Part shown: positions 8,166 to 17,329 of the stretch, piece by piece
Layout of the letters: every line of letters starts with the position of its first letter
Numbering within the stretch: position 1 is the stretch's first letter
From: Bacillota bacterium
GTDB taxonomy: Bacteria; Bacillota; Clostridia; Acetivibrionales; DSM-1351
DNA length: 64,000 nucleotides
Assembly (NCBI GenBank): GCA_023398105.1
Contig: JAEWST010000127.1
Span: 1 to 64,000, forward strand
Direction: 5' to 3'
Position numbers and translations under genes: made by a program
The notes under the pieces: model-generated
What the model was told of the DNA's origin: nothing
What the model saw: only the letters and a program-made list of their open reading frames with translations
Database searches by the model: none

Positions 8166-9308
8166 ATGAGAAAGAAACTTAAAACGAGATTGTCAATGTT
8201 ATTAGCTATTTTAATGATATTTCAATATTCTTCTGTTTTTGCAGCAGAAACAAAAGTGACTAATGAATATGATTTGCAGACTGCTATTGATACAGCTATA
8301 ACAAATAGCAACAGCTTAAAGCTATATGATGAAAAAATAAAAAATGCAATTGATATTTATTATCGCTACAATGAGTTAGCCGTTTCAGCTTCAGATGCTC
8401 CAGTTTTGACTGGTGAAGAAGTACAAAAAACAAATGATTTGTATTTTATCGAGAATAGAAAAATTCAAGTTTTTTATCCAGAACAGAAAAGAAATGATTT
8501 AAATAATTTGAAATACCAAAAGCAAAACAAAATAATAGATATAAAACTAAATGTAACAGAGAGCTACTTTACATTACTATCAATTGAGCAACAAATTGCC
8601 TATCAAAAAGCATTAATTAGCAGGTTAGAGGCAGATTTAAAAGTGAAGAAGAATGATGTAAAACTAGGAAGAAGTGTACAAAGTGCCGTTACTGAAATTG
8701 AGTTAGACATAAAGAAAGCAAATAATGCACTAGTCCAGCTAAATAGAGAAGAACAGAAAGCAAAGATGTCTCTTAATTCTCTATTAGGAAGGCAAATTAC
8801 TGAAGAGCTACAAATTAAAGATATGGATGTACCTGAAACAAAGTATGACAATATTGATATTAAAGCTATAATTGAAGACAGACAGAAAAATAACAATAAA
8901 ATTAAGGACATAAAACTTAAACTTGATTTAGCCAAACTTGAAGCGGAAATTGTAGAAGAAAATACAAACAGAGAGGATCCTGTTGAACTAGATTCTTTAG
9001 AAGATGAAAAGTTAAATCAAGAATATGCTCTAAAGGATGAGCTAATAAATATAGAAAAAAATATCTATCAGCAAAACAATACTATTTTAAATTTAAAGGA
9101 TGAAATAGAAATTAAGAGTTTAAACAAGGAAATATCTGAAAAGAATCTAGAGATAGCACAGGAAAAATTAAGATTAGGATTAATGAGTAAATCAGCCTTA
9201 AATTCAGTAATTGATGTAGCAGAGCAGGCAGATAATGAATATTTAAAGGCAAAATTAAATTATTATCTAGAAGTACAGAGATTTAATGCTTACATAGAGA
9301 AGCAGTAG
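8166..9308 (+). CDS. secreted TolC-like coiled-coil protein, second copy
   Basis: 380 residues with a signal peptide (1-26, cleavage near VFAAE). The 'NEYDLQTAIDTAITNSNSLKL' opening and the closing stretch 'KLRLGLMSKSALNSVIDVAE' followed by 'NEYLKAKLNYYLEVQRFNAY' are hallmarks of the TolC/OEP repeat. The middle has long charged helices. It lies 180 bp downstream of the paralogue at 6721, probably in the same transcription unit, and ends before a strong hairpin. GAGAGGAAGGG precedes the ATG. No beta-barrel segment is obvious. Function in a monoderm-like cell is unknown. Confidence 0.7.
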   Translation: MRKKLKTRLSMLLAILMIFQYSSVFAAETKVTNEYDLQTAIDTAITNSNSLKLYDEKIKNAIDIYYRYNELAVSASDAPVLTGEEVQKTNDLYFIENRKIQVFYPEQKRNDLNNLKYQKQNKIIDIKLNVTESYFTLLSIEQQIAYQKALISRLEADLKVKKNDVKLGRSVQSAVTEIELDIKKANNALVQLNREEQKAKMSLNSLLGRQITEELQIKDMDVPETKYDNIDIKAIIEDRQKNNNKIKDIKLKLDLAKLEAEIVEENTNREDPVELDSLEDEKLNQEYALKDELINIEKNIYQQNNTILNLKDEIEIKSLNKEISEKNLEIAQEKLRLGLMSKSALNSVIDVAEQADNEYLKAKLNYYLEVQRFNAYIEKQ

Positions 9309-9337
9309 AAAAAAATTTTTATATAAGTAAGTGATTT

Positions 9338-9383
9338 AATAGAAACCAATGGAGATACACTAATCTCCATTGGTTTCTATTTA
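9338..9383. terminator. bidirectional terminator between convergent genes
   Basis: A 19-bp perfect stem (9338-9356 with 9363-9381, core GAAACCAATGGAGAT) lies between the TolC-like gene on plus and the O-antigen-ligase-like gene on minus. T-rich flanks are short on both sides. Confidence 0.75.
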
Positions 9384-9401
9384 CTTCAGATTAAGGATAA
9401 G

Positions 9402-11255
9402 CTATTTCTTTCTATTAGCAGAGAATCGCTTCTGTACAGGCTCAGTAGCGACTGCATTAGAGTATAATCTGTTGCATGCAATTCCTGTACCTAGTAGAAT
9501 CCAGAATATTGGACTGACATTTATGTTGCTGTCATTAGCTATACCAGCTACAAGAAAGCCAATTACAGATAGTAAACAAGCAACTCCAGCCATATAATAA
9601 AAGCTGTCAGAATCTTTTGGATAAAAATAGATTCTGAAGGAACGTACAATGTACCAAATGACAAAAACTAAAAATGCTATTAATGAAACAACTCCTGTAT
9701 TAATTGCTATCTGCAAATACATGTTGTGAGGCTTATCTACTAGTGTATTTGCAGACTTAAAGGTAATAAGTTTACCTTTGAAATCATTCTGAGGGAAATA
9801 GATTGCATAGGTATCGGGACCGTGCCCAAGTAAAAGAGTATCTTTTAATAGAGGGATAGATCTAGACCAAATATAACCTCTAGTCGAAGCAAATTTTTCA
9901 TAACCTTTGAAGCCGAAAGCTTCAGCAGTTTCAATTTCAACTGGCTTACCAACACTATTTAAGAACTTGAAAGAGCCAGTATTATCAATAGTAACATAGT
10001 AGTTAGTGCCTGGTGCAATAATCTTAAAGATAGAACCATTAATATTAATACTTAAGCCTATATATTTAGTGCGATCAAAAATAAGTAGATTTTCATCACC
10101 AGTTCTTTTTCTGAAATTCACATCTTTACCGCTCTCATCCAAAAAGCTGAGTGTGCTATCTTGATTGTCAAATATAACATCCAAAGGAGTTCCATTCATA
10201 TATATAGTCATCTTATTTTTATTAAGAGTCATATCAGTGATAGTTTTGTATTTGCCTTTAATTAAATCAGGCTTGTCTATCTTTTTAGGTAGAAAATTGT
10301 TTAATTCATTTGTAATTAAGCCAGAATAACTATAGTTTAGGAAAAAAAGCACACCTATACCGCAAATGACTATAGAAAGAACAGGTATCCAGTACTTTAG
10401 AATCTTTCTTCTTAATAAAACAACGAGGAAAAGCACTGAAACAAAAAAACCAATATATCCAGTGCTGGAACGAGAAAATATAAGGTTTGCTAATACAAAA
10501 GAAGATAAAACACCAGAAATTATTTTCGCATATTTATTCTTTACTAATAAAAGGATAACCACACATATCGGTAATACCATAGAACAAAAGCTGCCAACAT
10601 AGTTTGGATTGAATAGTGTAAGGTATACATATTTTGTTGGAAAATTAAAACTTAAAGATTCAGCTAATTGTTCATATTTGCTTGGGAGCATAGCATGCTT
10701 CATAAAGCCTGTTTGGAGGATATCAAATCCAAAGAACTGGGAAAATCCTAAAATACATAAAAGAAACGTACATATACCAAGAGCACCAAATAAAAGTTTG
10801 ATATCTTTTTCATACGTTATAAAGTATGCTGCTATGAAACATACTACGACATAACACGATATAACCCAAAAACCTTCAAATCTTTGGGTACTACCCATAA
10901 AAGCGAGATCATGGTGTTTAGAGAATGAAGAGGAAAGAAAAGCAAAGACATAATAAATTAATAATGGAATAAAGCAGTAACTTAACTTAATCTTAAGCTT
11001 CTTCACATATGCATAGCATAAAACAAATACAATGGAGATCACAGTGAAAACTATGAACCAAATGGCTTTATAATAGCTAAAAAAGTCATTTTCAGAAGTT
11101 ATAGGATAGAATTCAGTTTCAATGCCCTTTAGGGGAACCGATGCCATAAATACAATCATGGGAATGATCAGCAAAATTAATGCTAAAGGAGTTATTTTAA
11201 TAAAACTATCAGTAACATTAGCTTTTTTGTTATTTTTCAATTGAGTATCAACCAC
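9402..11255 (-). CDS. O-antigen ligase / Wzy-type polymerase family membrane protein
   Basis: 617 residues, polytopic. N-terminal hydrophobic segments occupy about 20-300, with the family motif region 'FNPNYVGSFCSMVLP' and 'FSRSSTGYIGF'. A soluble insert at about 305-445 is rich in beta strands. It is followed by 'GHGPDTYAIYFPQ' and 'DKPHNMYLQIAINTGV', the Wzy_C signature whose His is catalytic in WaaL/Wzy enzymes, and then C-terminal TM helices. It would join or polymerise undecaprenyl-linked glycans outside the membrane. The listed start is GTG with poor spacing. TTG at 11240, preceded by AAAGGTGG, is the better ribosome-site choice. It is divergent from the EPS regulator at 11440. The soluble insert is unusual for the family. 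Whether it acts on the neighbouring locus or on teichoic/glycoprotein glycans is open. Confidence 0.75.
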   Translation of the reverse strand: MVDTQLKNNKKANVTDSFIKITPLALILLIIPMIVFMASVPLKGIETEFYPITSENDFFSYYKAIWFIVFTVISIVFVLCYAYVKKLKIKLSYCFIPLLIYYVFAFLSSSFSKHHDLAFMGSTQRFEGFWVISCYVVVCFIAAYFITYEKDIKLLFGALGICTFLLCILGFSQFFGFDILQTGFMKHAMLPSKYEQLAESLSFNFPTKYVYLTLFNPNYVGSFCSMVLPICVVILLLVKNKYAKIISGVLSSFVLANLIFSRSSTGYIGFFVSVLFLVVLLRRKILKYWIPVLSIVICGIGVLFFLNYSYSGLITNELNNFLPKKIDKPDLIKGKYKTITDMTLNKNKMTIYMNGTPLDVIFDNQDSTLSFLDESGKDVNFRKRTGDENLLIFDRTKYIGLSININGSIFKIIAPGTNYYVTIDNTGSFKFLNSVGKPVEIETAEAFGFKGYEKFASTRGYIWSRSIPLLKDTLLLGHGPDTYAIYFPQNDFKGKLITFKSANTLVDKPHNMYLQIAINTGVVSLIAFLVFVIWYIVRSFRIYFYPKDSDSFYYMAGVACLLSVIGFLVAGIANDSNINVSPIFWILLGTGIACNRLYSNAVATEPVQKRFSANRKK

Positions 11256-11371
11256 CTTTCGATATTTTACTTAGTTAGTTTAACATATATTAATAAGTAA
11301 ATAAATATTAACAAAATATAAAATGGAAAGTAAAAGGATTAAAAGTATTATATATAAAATAATGGGATGCG

Positions 11372-11401
11372 TTGACAAAAATATAAGCCGTAGCGTATAA
11401 T
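11372..11401 (+). promoter_or_regulatory. promoter of the EPS regulator gene
   Basis: TTGACA (11372-11377), an 18-bp spacer and TATAAT (11396-11401) sit about 40 bp before the ATG at 11440. Confidence 0.8.
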
Positions 11402-11439
11402 TTTACGTGTTCATTAATTAAACACATGAGAGTGAAAAA

Positions 11440-11943
11440 ATGGATAGAGAATACATTGTTCTGAATGAAATAAATAAGAATCCAGAAGTTACTCAAAGAG
11501 AGCTATCAAATATGATACACTGTTCTGTGGGAAGCATAAATATTCTTCTTAACAAAATGGTAAATAAAGGGTTTATTGGTATAAAACGAATGCCTATGAA
11601 TAGAATAATTTATATGCTAACTCCAATAGGGAATTTAGAAAAGTTGCATAAAACGAGTAACTATATAAAGAGTAACTACAATTATATAGTTGACACACAA
11701 GCAAAACTCCGAACAGAGCTAGAAAAATTAGTGGCTCAAAATGGAGAAATATATGTAATAATGGAAGAGGATGAAATAAGTGAGCTTGTTAGATTAGCTA
11801 TAAAAGAGAATAATAATATAAAGTTCATTACGGATAAAGACGCTTTTGATAAGTCAATACTAGTTGTGGTTTTGAGTATTAATAATTATAATAAATATAA
11901 AGAAAAATATTATAATATAATAAATTTGTTAGATCTTATATAA
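11440..11943 (+). CDS. MarR-type winged-helix regulator, EPS-associated
   Basis: 167 residues. The N-terminal 75 residues form a winged helix-turn-helix: 'NEINKNPEVTQRELSNMI' then 'SVGSINILLNKMVNKGFI' and 'YMLTPIG'. This is the pattern of the MarR-like regulators found at the head of exopolysaccharide clusters. The C-terminal half, roughly 80-167, is a charged helix followed by a segment with no recognised domain. It stands first in the plus-strand glycan cluster under its own consensus promoter. Control of the downstream genes is inferred from position only. The ribosome site (GAGAGTG) is modest. Confidence 0.7.
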   Translation: MDREYIVLNEINKNPEVTQRELSNMIHCSVGSINILLNKMVNKGFIGIKRMPMNRIIYMLTPIGNLEKLHKTSNYIKSNYNYIVDTQAKLRTELEKLVAQNGEIYVIMEEDEISELVRLAIKENNNIKFITDKDAFDKSILVVVLSINNYNKYKEKYYNIINLLDLI

Positions 11944-12052
11944 TTTTTATGCACTTAAAATAGTTTTGATGCAGTCAATTTGAGTTATCAATTCATTTGA
12001 TATTGTTACTGTAGAATACAATAAAAGAGTTAATTAAAAGGAGTACTGACCA

Positions 12053-13168
12053 GTGACTAAGAAGATTTTTTTGGCATCTCCACATATGAGTGAAGAGGGC
12101 TACGAGATGGAATTTATAAAGGAAGCATTTGATTCAAACTGGATAGCACCGCTTGGCCCCAATGTTAATGAATTTGAAAATGAACTTGCGGCAAAGGTGG
12201 GTATAAAAGCAGCCACGGCAACAACGACTGGTACAGCTGCAATTCATCTTGCCTTAAAAGCAGTTGATATTAAGGAAGGGGACATAGTTATATGTCAGTC
12301 TTTAACATTTTCGGCTACAGCAAATCCAATTATTTATGAGAGAGCAGTTCCAGTTTTTATAGATAGTGATTATGCAACATGGAATATGGATGCTGATTTG
12401 CTTGAAAAGGCACTAAAAGAATATGGTAATCGAGTTAAAGCAGTGTTGGTGGTTCATTTATATGGTCTATCAGCAGATATGGATAAAATTGTAAAGCTAT
12501 GTAAGGAATATAATGTTGCACTTATAGAAGATGCAGCTGAGTCGCTCGGTTCTTATTATAAAGGAAAACCCACAGGAACTTTTGGGGAGTTTGGTATATT
12601 TTCTTTTAACGGTAATAAGATTATAACTACTTCAGGTGGTGGAATGATAGTTTCTGATAACGAAGAGAAGATTGATAAGACTAGATTTTGGGCTACACAA
12701 TCGCGTGACCAAGCAAGGCACTACCAACATAGCGAATTGGGGTTTAATTACCGAATGAGTAATGTGCTAGCAGGTATTGGTAGGGGACAGCTAAAAGTTT
12801 TAGATCAGAGAGTGGCTAAAAAGAAATATATCTATGATTATTACAAGAGAGAGTTAGGACTATTAGAAGGTGTAAAATTTATGCCGATTAATGAGTGGAA
12901 TGAACCCAATTATTGGTTGAGCGTAATAACTCTAGATGGAGTAGTAAAACCAATTCAAGTAATAGAAGCTCTTGAAAAAGAAGGCATAGAGTCAAGACTT
13001 GTTTGGAAGCCTATGCACATGCAGCCCTTTTTTGCTGAGTATGCTTACATCGGTGGAGATGTATCTGAGAAGCTATTTAAAAATGGTTTATGCTTACCAA
13101 GTGATACGAAGATGACAGATGAGGACTTAGATAGAATATGCACAATAATTAGGGAGTTGTGGGAATAG
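12053..13168 (+). CDS. DegT/DnrJ/EryC1/StrS-type sugar aminotransferase (PglE-like)
   Basis: 371 residues. This family transfers an amino group to a 4-keto (or 3-keto) nucleotide sugar using PLP. Signatures visible: 'SNWIAPLGPNVNEFE' near 30, 'TTGTAAIHLAL' near 58-68, 'IEDAAESLGSYYKG' near 160 with the PLP-stacking region, and 'FSFNGNKIITTSGGGM' near 185, whose Lys is the expected PLP Schiff-base residue. The start is GTG after AAAGGAG. The next gene, a PglC-like transferase, begins immediately after its stop codon. With the CapD/PglF-like dehydratase at 24457 it fits a UDP-4-amino-4,6-dideoxy-sugar (bacillosamine-type) route. The exact sugar is inference. Confidence 0.85.
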   Translation: MTKKIFLASPHMSEEGYEMEFIKEAFDSNWIAPLGPNVNEFENELAAKVGIKAATATTTGTAAIHLALKAVDIKEGDIVICQSLTFSATANPIIYERAVPVFIDSDYATWNMDADLLEKALKEYGNRVKAVLVVHLYGLSADMDKIVKLCKEYNVALIEDAAESLGSYYKGKPTGTFGEFGIFSFNGNKIITTSGGGMIVSDNEEKIDKTRFWATQSRDQARHYQHSELGFNYRMSNVLAGIGRGQLKVLDQRVAKKKYIYDYYKRELGLLEGVKFMPINEWNEPNYWLSVITLDGVVKPIQVIEALEKEGIESRLVWKPMHMQPFFAEYAYIGGDVSEKLFKNGLCLPSDTKMTDEDLDRICTIIRELWE

Positions 13169-13810
13169 ATGAAGAGAAAGAAAGGGTTCTATGAAAGGTT
13201 TATAAAGAGACCGCAGGATTTTGTACTTTCTATAGTTGCACTCATACTACTGAGTCCAATACTTCTTCTTATTGCAATTTTAGTCAGAACAAAACTGGGT
13301 ACGCCTATACTGTTTGCCCAATATAGACCAGGACAAAATGAGAAGATATTTAAGATGTATAAGTTTAGAACTATGACTGATGATATAGATGAGAGTGGAG
13401 AACTATTACCCGATTCAGTTAGACTTACCAAGTTTGGTAAGATCCTTCGTTCAACTAGTTTAGATGAACTCCCTGAACTTTGGAATATTGTTCGTGGCGA
13501 TATGTCCATAGTAGGACCTAGACCATTATTAATTCAATATTTAGAACTTTATAATGAGCATCAAAAGAGAAGACATGAGGTTAAACCTGGTTTGTCAGGT
13601 TATGCTCAAATTAATGGCAGAAACGCTATAAGTTGGGAAGAGAAATTTGATCTTGATGTAAAATATGTGGAAAATGTGAGTTTTATAAAAGACTGGGGAA
13701 TTATTTTAAAAACAATTAAGAAAGTATTTATAAAAGAAGGAATTAGTTCAGACACATCAGTTACGATGGAACCTTTTGGAGAAGCTATGAAAATGGGAAG
13801 TAAAAAATGA
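13169..13810 (+). CDS. initiating sugar-phosphate transferase (PglC-like)
   Basis: 213 residues, the short monotopic form of polyprenyl-phosphate sugar-1-phosphate transferase. There is one N-terminal re-entrant hydrophobic segment at about 15-38 ('FVLSIVALILLSPILLLIAI'). The catalytic domain follows with 'YKFRTMT', 'RSTSLDELPELWN' (Asp-Glu catalytic pair), 'MSIVGPRPLL' and 'PGLSGYAQINGRN'. It would transfer phospho-bacillosamine or a related sugar from UDP to undecaprenyl phosphate at the inner membrane face and so start the repeat unit. It abuts the aminotransferase and overlaps the pglD-like remnant by ATGA, so this was once a tight pglE-pglC-pglD unit. Confidence 0.88.
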   Translation: MKRKKGFYERFIKRPQDFVLSIVALILLSPILLLIAILVRTKLGTPILFAQYRPGQNEKIFKMYKFRTMTDDIDESGELLPDSVRLTKFGKILRSTSLDELPELWNIVRGDMSIVGPRPLLIQYLELYNEHQKRRHEVKPGLSGYAQINGRNAISWEEKFDLDVKYVENVSFIKDWGIILKTIKKVFIKEGISSDTSVTMEPFGEAMKMGSKK

Positions 13811-14002
13811 AGGACCTTGTAATAGAAAACATGTAATGATAAATGTAGCTACAGAATGTGTAAATATTGGTGTTGGGTCATTAATAATACAAGGCATCAA
13901 TATCTATAATTGGTGGGATATGTGGTAGTCAAAGACTTACCTGCTAATTGTACAGCAGTAGGTGCTCCTGCTAGACCTATTAAGTTTCATGAGTTACAAT
14001 AA
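13807..14002 (+). pseudogene. remnant of a PglD-like sugar N-acetyltransferase
   Basis: ATG at 13807 overlaps the PglC-like stop, reads MKDLVIENM and then hits TAA. Further on, one frame reads 'NIGVGSLIIQGINIYNW', a left-handed beta-helix hexapeptide segment. Another reads 'VVVKDLPANCTAVGAPARPI' followed by KFHELQ and a stop at 14000-14002, the typical C-terminus of PglD/NeuD-type acyltransferases. Only about 65 codons remain of some 200, with at least one large deletion and frame changes. This is a decayed gene rather than a short functional one. Confidence 0.8.
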
Positions 14003-14104
14003 TAGATGGATATTTTTAGTGGTTTTAAGCAAACAATACAGTTGGTACATAATGTTAGAGTTCTAGATAATAATATATATATTACTATATTGAGGGTGGT
14101 TTAT

Positions 14105-15364
14105 TTGAAGAAAAAAGTATGGTTATGGAATCATTATGCGACAGAAATGTATAGAAATCAAGGTGGTAGACATTACTGGTTTGCTCAAAATTTAATAGAA
14201 AATGGTTTTGATTCCACCATATTTTGTGCTAATACTTATCATAATAAATCTGAGTACATTGATACTGGAAACAAAAAGTATTCAATTGATAAATTAGATA
14301 ATATTCCATTTGTTTTTGTTAAAACAACAACTGCATTAGGTAATGGATTAGATAGACTAAAAAACATGTGGTTGTTTTATTGCAATTTGTTTTCTGTTGC
14401 TAAAGAATATGCTAAAAAAAATGGGAAACCTGATGTAATTATTGCCTCTAGTGTTCATCCTCTTACTATGGTAGCTGGCATCAAAATAGCAAAGAGAATG
14501 AATATTCCTTGTATCTGTGAAGTACGTGACTTATGGCCAGAAGCTATTTTTTATTTTAATAAGGCTAAGGAAAATAGCTTATTGGGGAAAATTCTTATTT
14601 TAGGTGAGCATTGGATTTATAGAAAAGCAAATGCGTTAATATTTACTAAAGAAGGAGATTCTGATTATATCAAAGAACGGAAATGGGATGAAGGGCAGGG
14701 TGGAGATATCAACTTAAATAAAATCCATTACATAAATAATGGTGTTGATATTGAAGAATTTAATAAATCTATAAGAGAAAAGATTATTTATGATGAGGAT
14801 TTAGAATCTGGAAAATTTAATGTTGTTTATGTAGGAGCAATAAGACCAGTAAATAATGTTGGAAATATACTTGATGTAGCTAATCTTCTAAGAGATGAGG
14901 AAAATATTCAGTTCTTAATATATGGGGATGGGAATCAGAAGGAAATTTTAGAAAAAAGAGTTGCTGATGAGGGGTTAACTAATGTTAAAATCAAGGGCTT
15001 TGTAAATAAAAGGTTTATACCATATATTCTAAGCAAATCATCAGTTAATATTTTAAACTATTCCCAAAGTAAATACAATTGGTCAAGGGGCAATAGTTCA
15101 AATAAACTTTTTGAATATATGGCTTCTGGTAAGCCCATTATTTCTACAGTAAAAATGGGATACTCAATTATTGATAAATATAGATGTGGAATATCTCTTG
15201 ATAAGGACACTCCAAATGATTTAGCCAATGCCATTTTGAAAATATATAATATGCCAGATGACAAATACAATGAGATAAGTGAACATGCAAAAAATGGAGC
15301 TAAAGATTTTGATTTTAAAGTTTTAACTAAGAAACTAATTATAGTTATGGAGAATGTAATTTAA
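14105..15364 (+). CDS. glycosyltransferase family 4 (WbuB-like)
   Basis: About 419 residues from TTG at 14105, chosen because GAGGGTGG lies just upstream; an ATG at 14006 would add 33 residues without family resemblance. The N-terminal Rossmann half starts 'VWLWNHYATEMYRNQGGRHYW' and contains 'EVRDLWPEAIF', typical of WbuB-like GT4 enzymes. The donor-binding half includes 'NVVYVGAIRPVNNVGNILDVA' cut by 'FLIYGDGNQKEIL', and 'NKLFEYMASGKPII', where the E-x7-E type nucleotide-sugar region lies. It is cytoplasmic and would add a sugar to the lipid-linked repeat unit. It overlaps the next ORF by one base, indicating translational coupling. Confidence 0.8.
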   Translation: MKKKVWLWNHYATEMYRNQGGRHYWFAQNLIENGFDSTIFCANTYHNKSEYIDTGNKKYSIDKLDNIPFVFVKTTTALGNGLDRLKNMWLFYCNLFSVAKEYAKKNGKPDVIIASSVHPLTMVAGIKIAKRMNIPCICEVRDLWPEAIFYFNKAKENSLLGKILILGEHWIYRKANALIFTKEGDSDYIKERKWDEGQGGDINLNKIHYINNGVDIEEFNKSIREKIIYDEDLESGKFNVVYVGAIRPVNNVGNILDVANLLRDEENIQFLIYGDGNQKEILEKRVADEGLTNVKIKGFVNKRFIPYILSKSSVNILNYSQSKYNWSRGNSSNKLFEYMASGKPIISTVKMGYSIIDKYRCGISLDKDTPNDLANAILKIYNMPDDKYNEISEHAKNGAKDFDFKVLTKKLIIVMENVI

Positions 15365-17211
15365 TGATACGTATTATCAAGTCAATATTAACTGAATATG
15401 GCTTAATATGGGCTCTTAATCGTGGATTGTATTCTATGAAGTTAAGAATGATGACTAAAATTCCATATACCGAAAAACTGTTTGAAAAAAAGGTTTTGGT
15501 AAAGAGAATTGATATATTTAATTTTGATATAATTTCAATAAGAGATTTTTTGCTAAAATTAGATGATAAGAAAAAAGATGAAATAATATCAATAGCTGAT
15601 AAAGCTATTAATGGTGTTATTACAGGATTCTCTTCTATAGAGCTTAATTATGGCAATCCAATAGATTGGCATTTCAATTCTTTAACTGGATTTAGGCGCA
15701 GATCTGATATTAAATGGTACTGTATACCAGATTTTGATTCAAAAGCAGGGGATATAAAGGTTATTTGGGAAGCCTCTAGATTAACGCATTTTTTATATTT
15801 TACTAGAGCATATCTATTAACTGAAGATGTCAAGTATTATTACGCATTTTCTAATCAATTAGAAGAGTGGCTAAAAAGCAACTTATATTCATTTGGCACT
15901 AATTATAAATGTGGACAGGAAGCTGCATTGCGGATGATTAATGTACTTATGGCATTTTCTGTTTTTAGCAGTAGCGGAGTAACAACAGATAGTGATAGAG
16001 ATAATGTCATTAAGATAGTTGAAGGTAGCTATAAAAAAATACTATCAAATTTTTTCTATGCACATAAATGTATAAAGAATAATCATACATTTTCCGAAAT
16101 TCTTGGACGTATTGTAGGAGCTTGGTGTTGCGAAGATGAGTCGGAAGTTACAAGATCATATAAATTAATGGATAAAGAAATTAAAAGACAATTTTTTAAT
16201 GATGGAGGATTTATACAATATTCATTTAATTACCAGAGGTTTACTCTACAAATTATGGAATGCCTCTATAAAGTAAGTGAAAAAACAGGTCAATATATAC
16301 TAGAAAAGGATAGACTCATAAGAAGTGTTTTACTATTATTTCAAGTACAAGAGCAAAATGGTGATGTGGCAAATTACGGTTCAAATGATGGAGCGTTAAT
16401 TTTTCCTTTATCCTCATGTGGATATCGTGATTTTCGTCCAGTGTTAAATACTGTTTATGCTTTGCTTGAAGGTAAGCGATTGTATGGATATGGAGACTAC
16501 GATGAAGAACTTTTATGGTTTGGTTGCAAAAAAGAATTGCCTTATGCTAATATTACTAAACAAGCTTCTTGTTTTAATAATTCGGGAATTTACACGTTAT
16601 GCCATGATGGTGGTTTTCTTATGACTTGTTTACAAGATTTTAAATCCAGACCAGCTCATATGGATCAATTGCATATTGATTTATGGCATAATGGAGTTAA
16701 TGTTTTTTGTGATAGTGGTACCTATTCATATGCTAGTGATATTGAAAAGGAATTTTCATTTACAGCAGGTCATAATACTGCAAAACTAAATGGCATTGAA
16801 CAAATGAATAAAAAGGGTAAATTTTTAGTAACAGATTGGACAAAACGTATAGATGTAAAGCATACTAACGAAAGTTTTTTAGGAACTATGTTTTCAAAAA
16901 ATGGTTATAAACATAGTAGAAATATTATCAAGACTAATTATGGCTATTTAATTACTGATGAAGTATTTGGAAATGGTGATTATTGTGAGTTTAATTTTCA
17001 CACTCCTTGTGAGGTGGAAATTGATACCAATATATTTAGATTGTTAAATAATGGTGAAACTATTTGCACTGTAAAAGTGTCTGAAGATATACTAGTAAAA
17101 AAAGCATATAGAAGTTTGTATTATTTAACAAAAGAGGATATAAGTTGTGTGTCCATAAGGCATAAAATGACAGATAGAAAGTGTAGAGTAGAATTTAATA
17201 TAGAACTTTGA
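15364..17211 (+). CDS. heparinase II/III-family polysaccharide lyase-like protein
   Basis: 615 residues. Residues about 60-330 look like an alpha/alpha toroid with 'WHFNSLTGFRRRSDIKW', 'WEASRLTHFLYFTRAYLL' and 'GQEAALRMINVLMAF', and 'IKNNHTFSEI' near 240, a conserved Asn-His region. The C-terminal beta-rich Heparinase_II_III domain carries 'HMDQLHIDLWHNGVNVFCDS' followed by GTYSY, and 'AGHNTAKLNGIEQM'. No signal peptide is present. Such proteins occur in EPS loci, where they may trim or modify uronic-acid-containing polymer. The WecC-like dehydrogenase next door would supply a uronic acid, which fits. Cytoplasmic prediction makes a direct role on exported polymer uncertain. Confidence 0.78.
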   Translation: MIRIIKSILTEYGLIWALNRGLYSMKLRMMTKIPYTEKLFEKKVLVKRIDIFNFDIISIRDFLLKLDDKKKDEIISIADKAINGVITGFSSIELNYGNPIDWHFNSLTGFRRRSDIKWYCIPDFDSKAGDIKVIWEASRLTHFLYFTRAYLLTEDVKYYYAFSNQLEEWLKSNLYSFGTNYKCGQEAALRMINVLMAFSVFSSSGVTTDSDRDNVIKIVEGSYKKILSNFFYAHKCIKNNHTFSEILGRIVGAWCCEDESEVTRSYKLMDKEIKRQFFNDGGFIQYSFNYQRFTLQIMECLYKVSEKTGQYILEKDRLIRSVLLLFQVQEQNGDVANYGSNDGALIFPLSSCGYRDFRPVLNTVYALLEGKRLYGYGDYDEELLWFGCKKELPYANITKQASCFNNSGIYTLCHDGGFLMTCLQDFKSRPAHMDQLHIDLWHNGVNVFCDSGTYSYASDIEKEFSFTAGHNTAKLNGIEQMNKKGKFLVTDWTKRIDVKHTNESFLGTMFSKNGYKHSRNIIKTNYGYLITDEVFGNGDYCEFNFHTPCEVEIDTNIFRLLNNGETICTVKVSEDILVKKAYRSLYYLTKEDISCVSIRHKMTDRKCRVEFNIEL

Positions 17212-17329
17212 AATAAAACAATTAAAGTATATTTTAAAGGTATTTGGAAAACATATTTTGCGTGAAAAATTTTAAGGCTTAGAATTTAAATAAATTTATG
17301 CCTTAGCATATGAGAAAGGGAATAGAATA

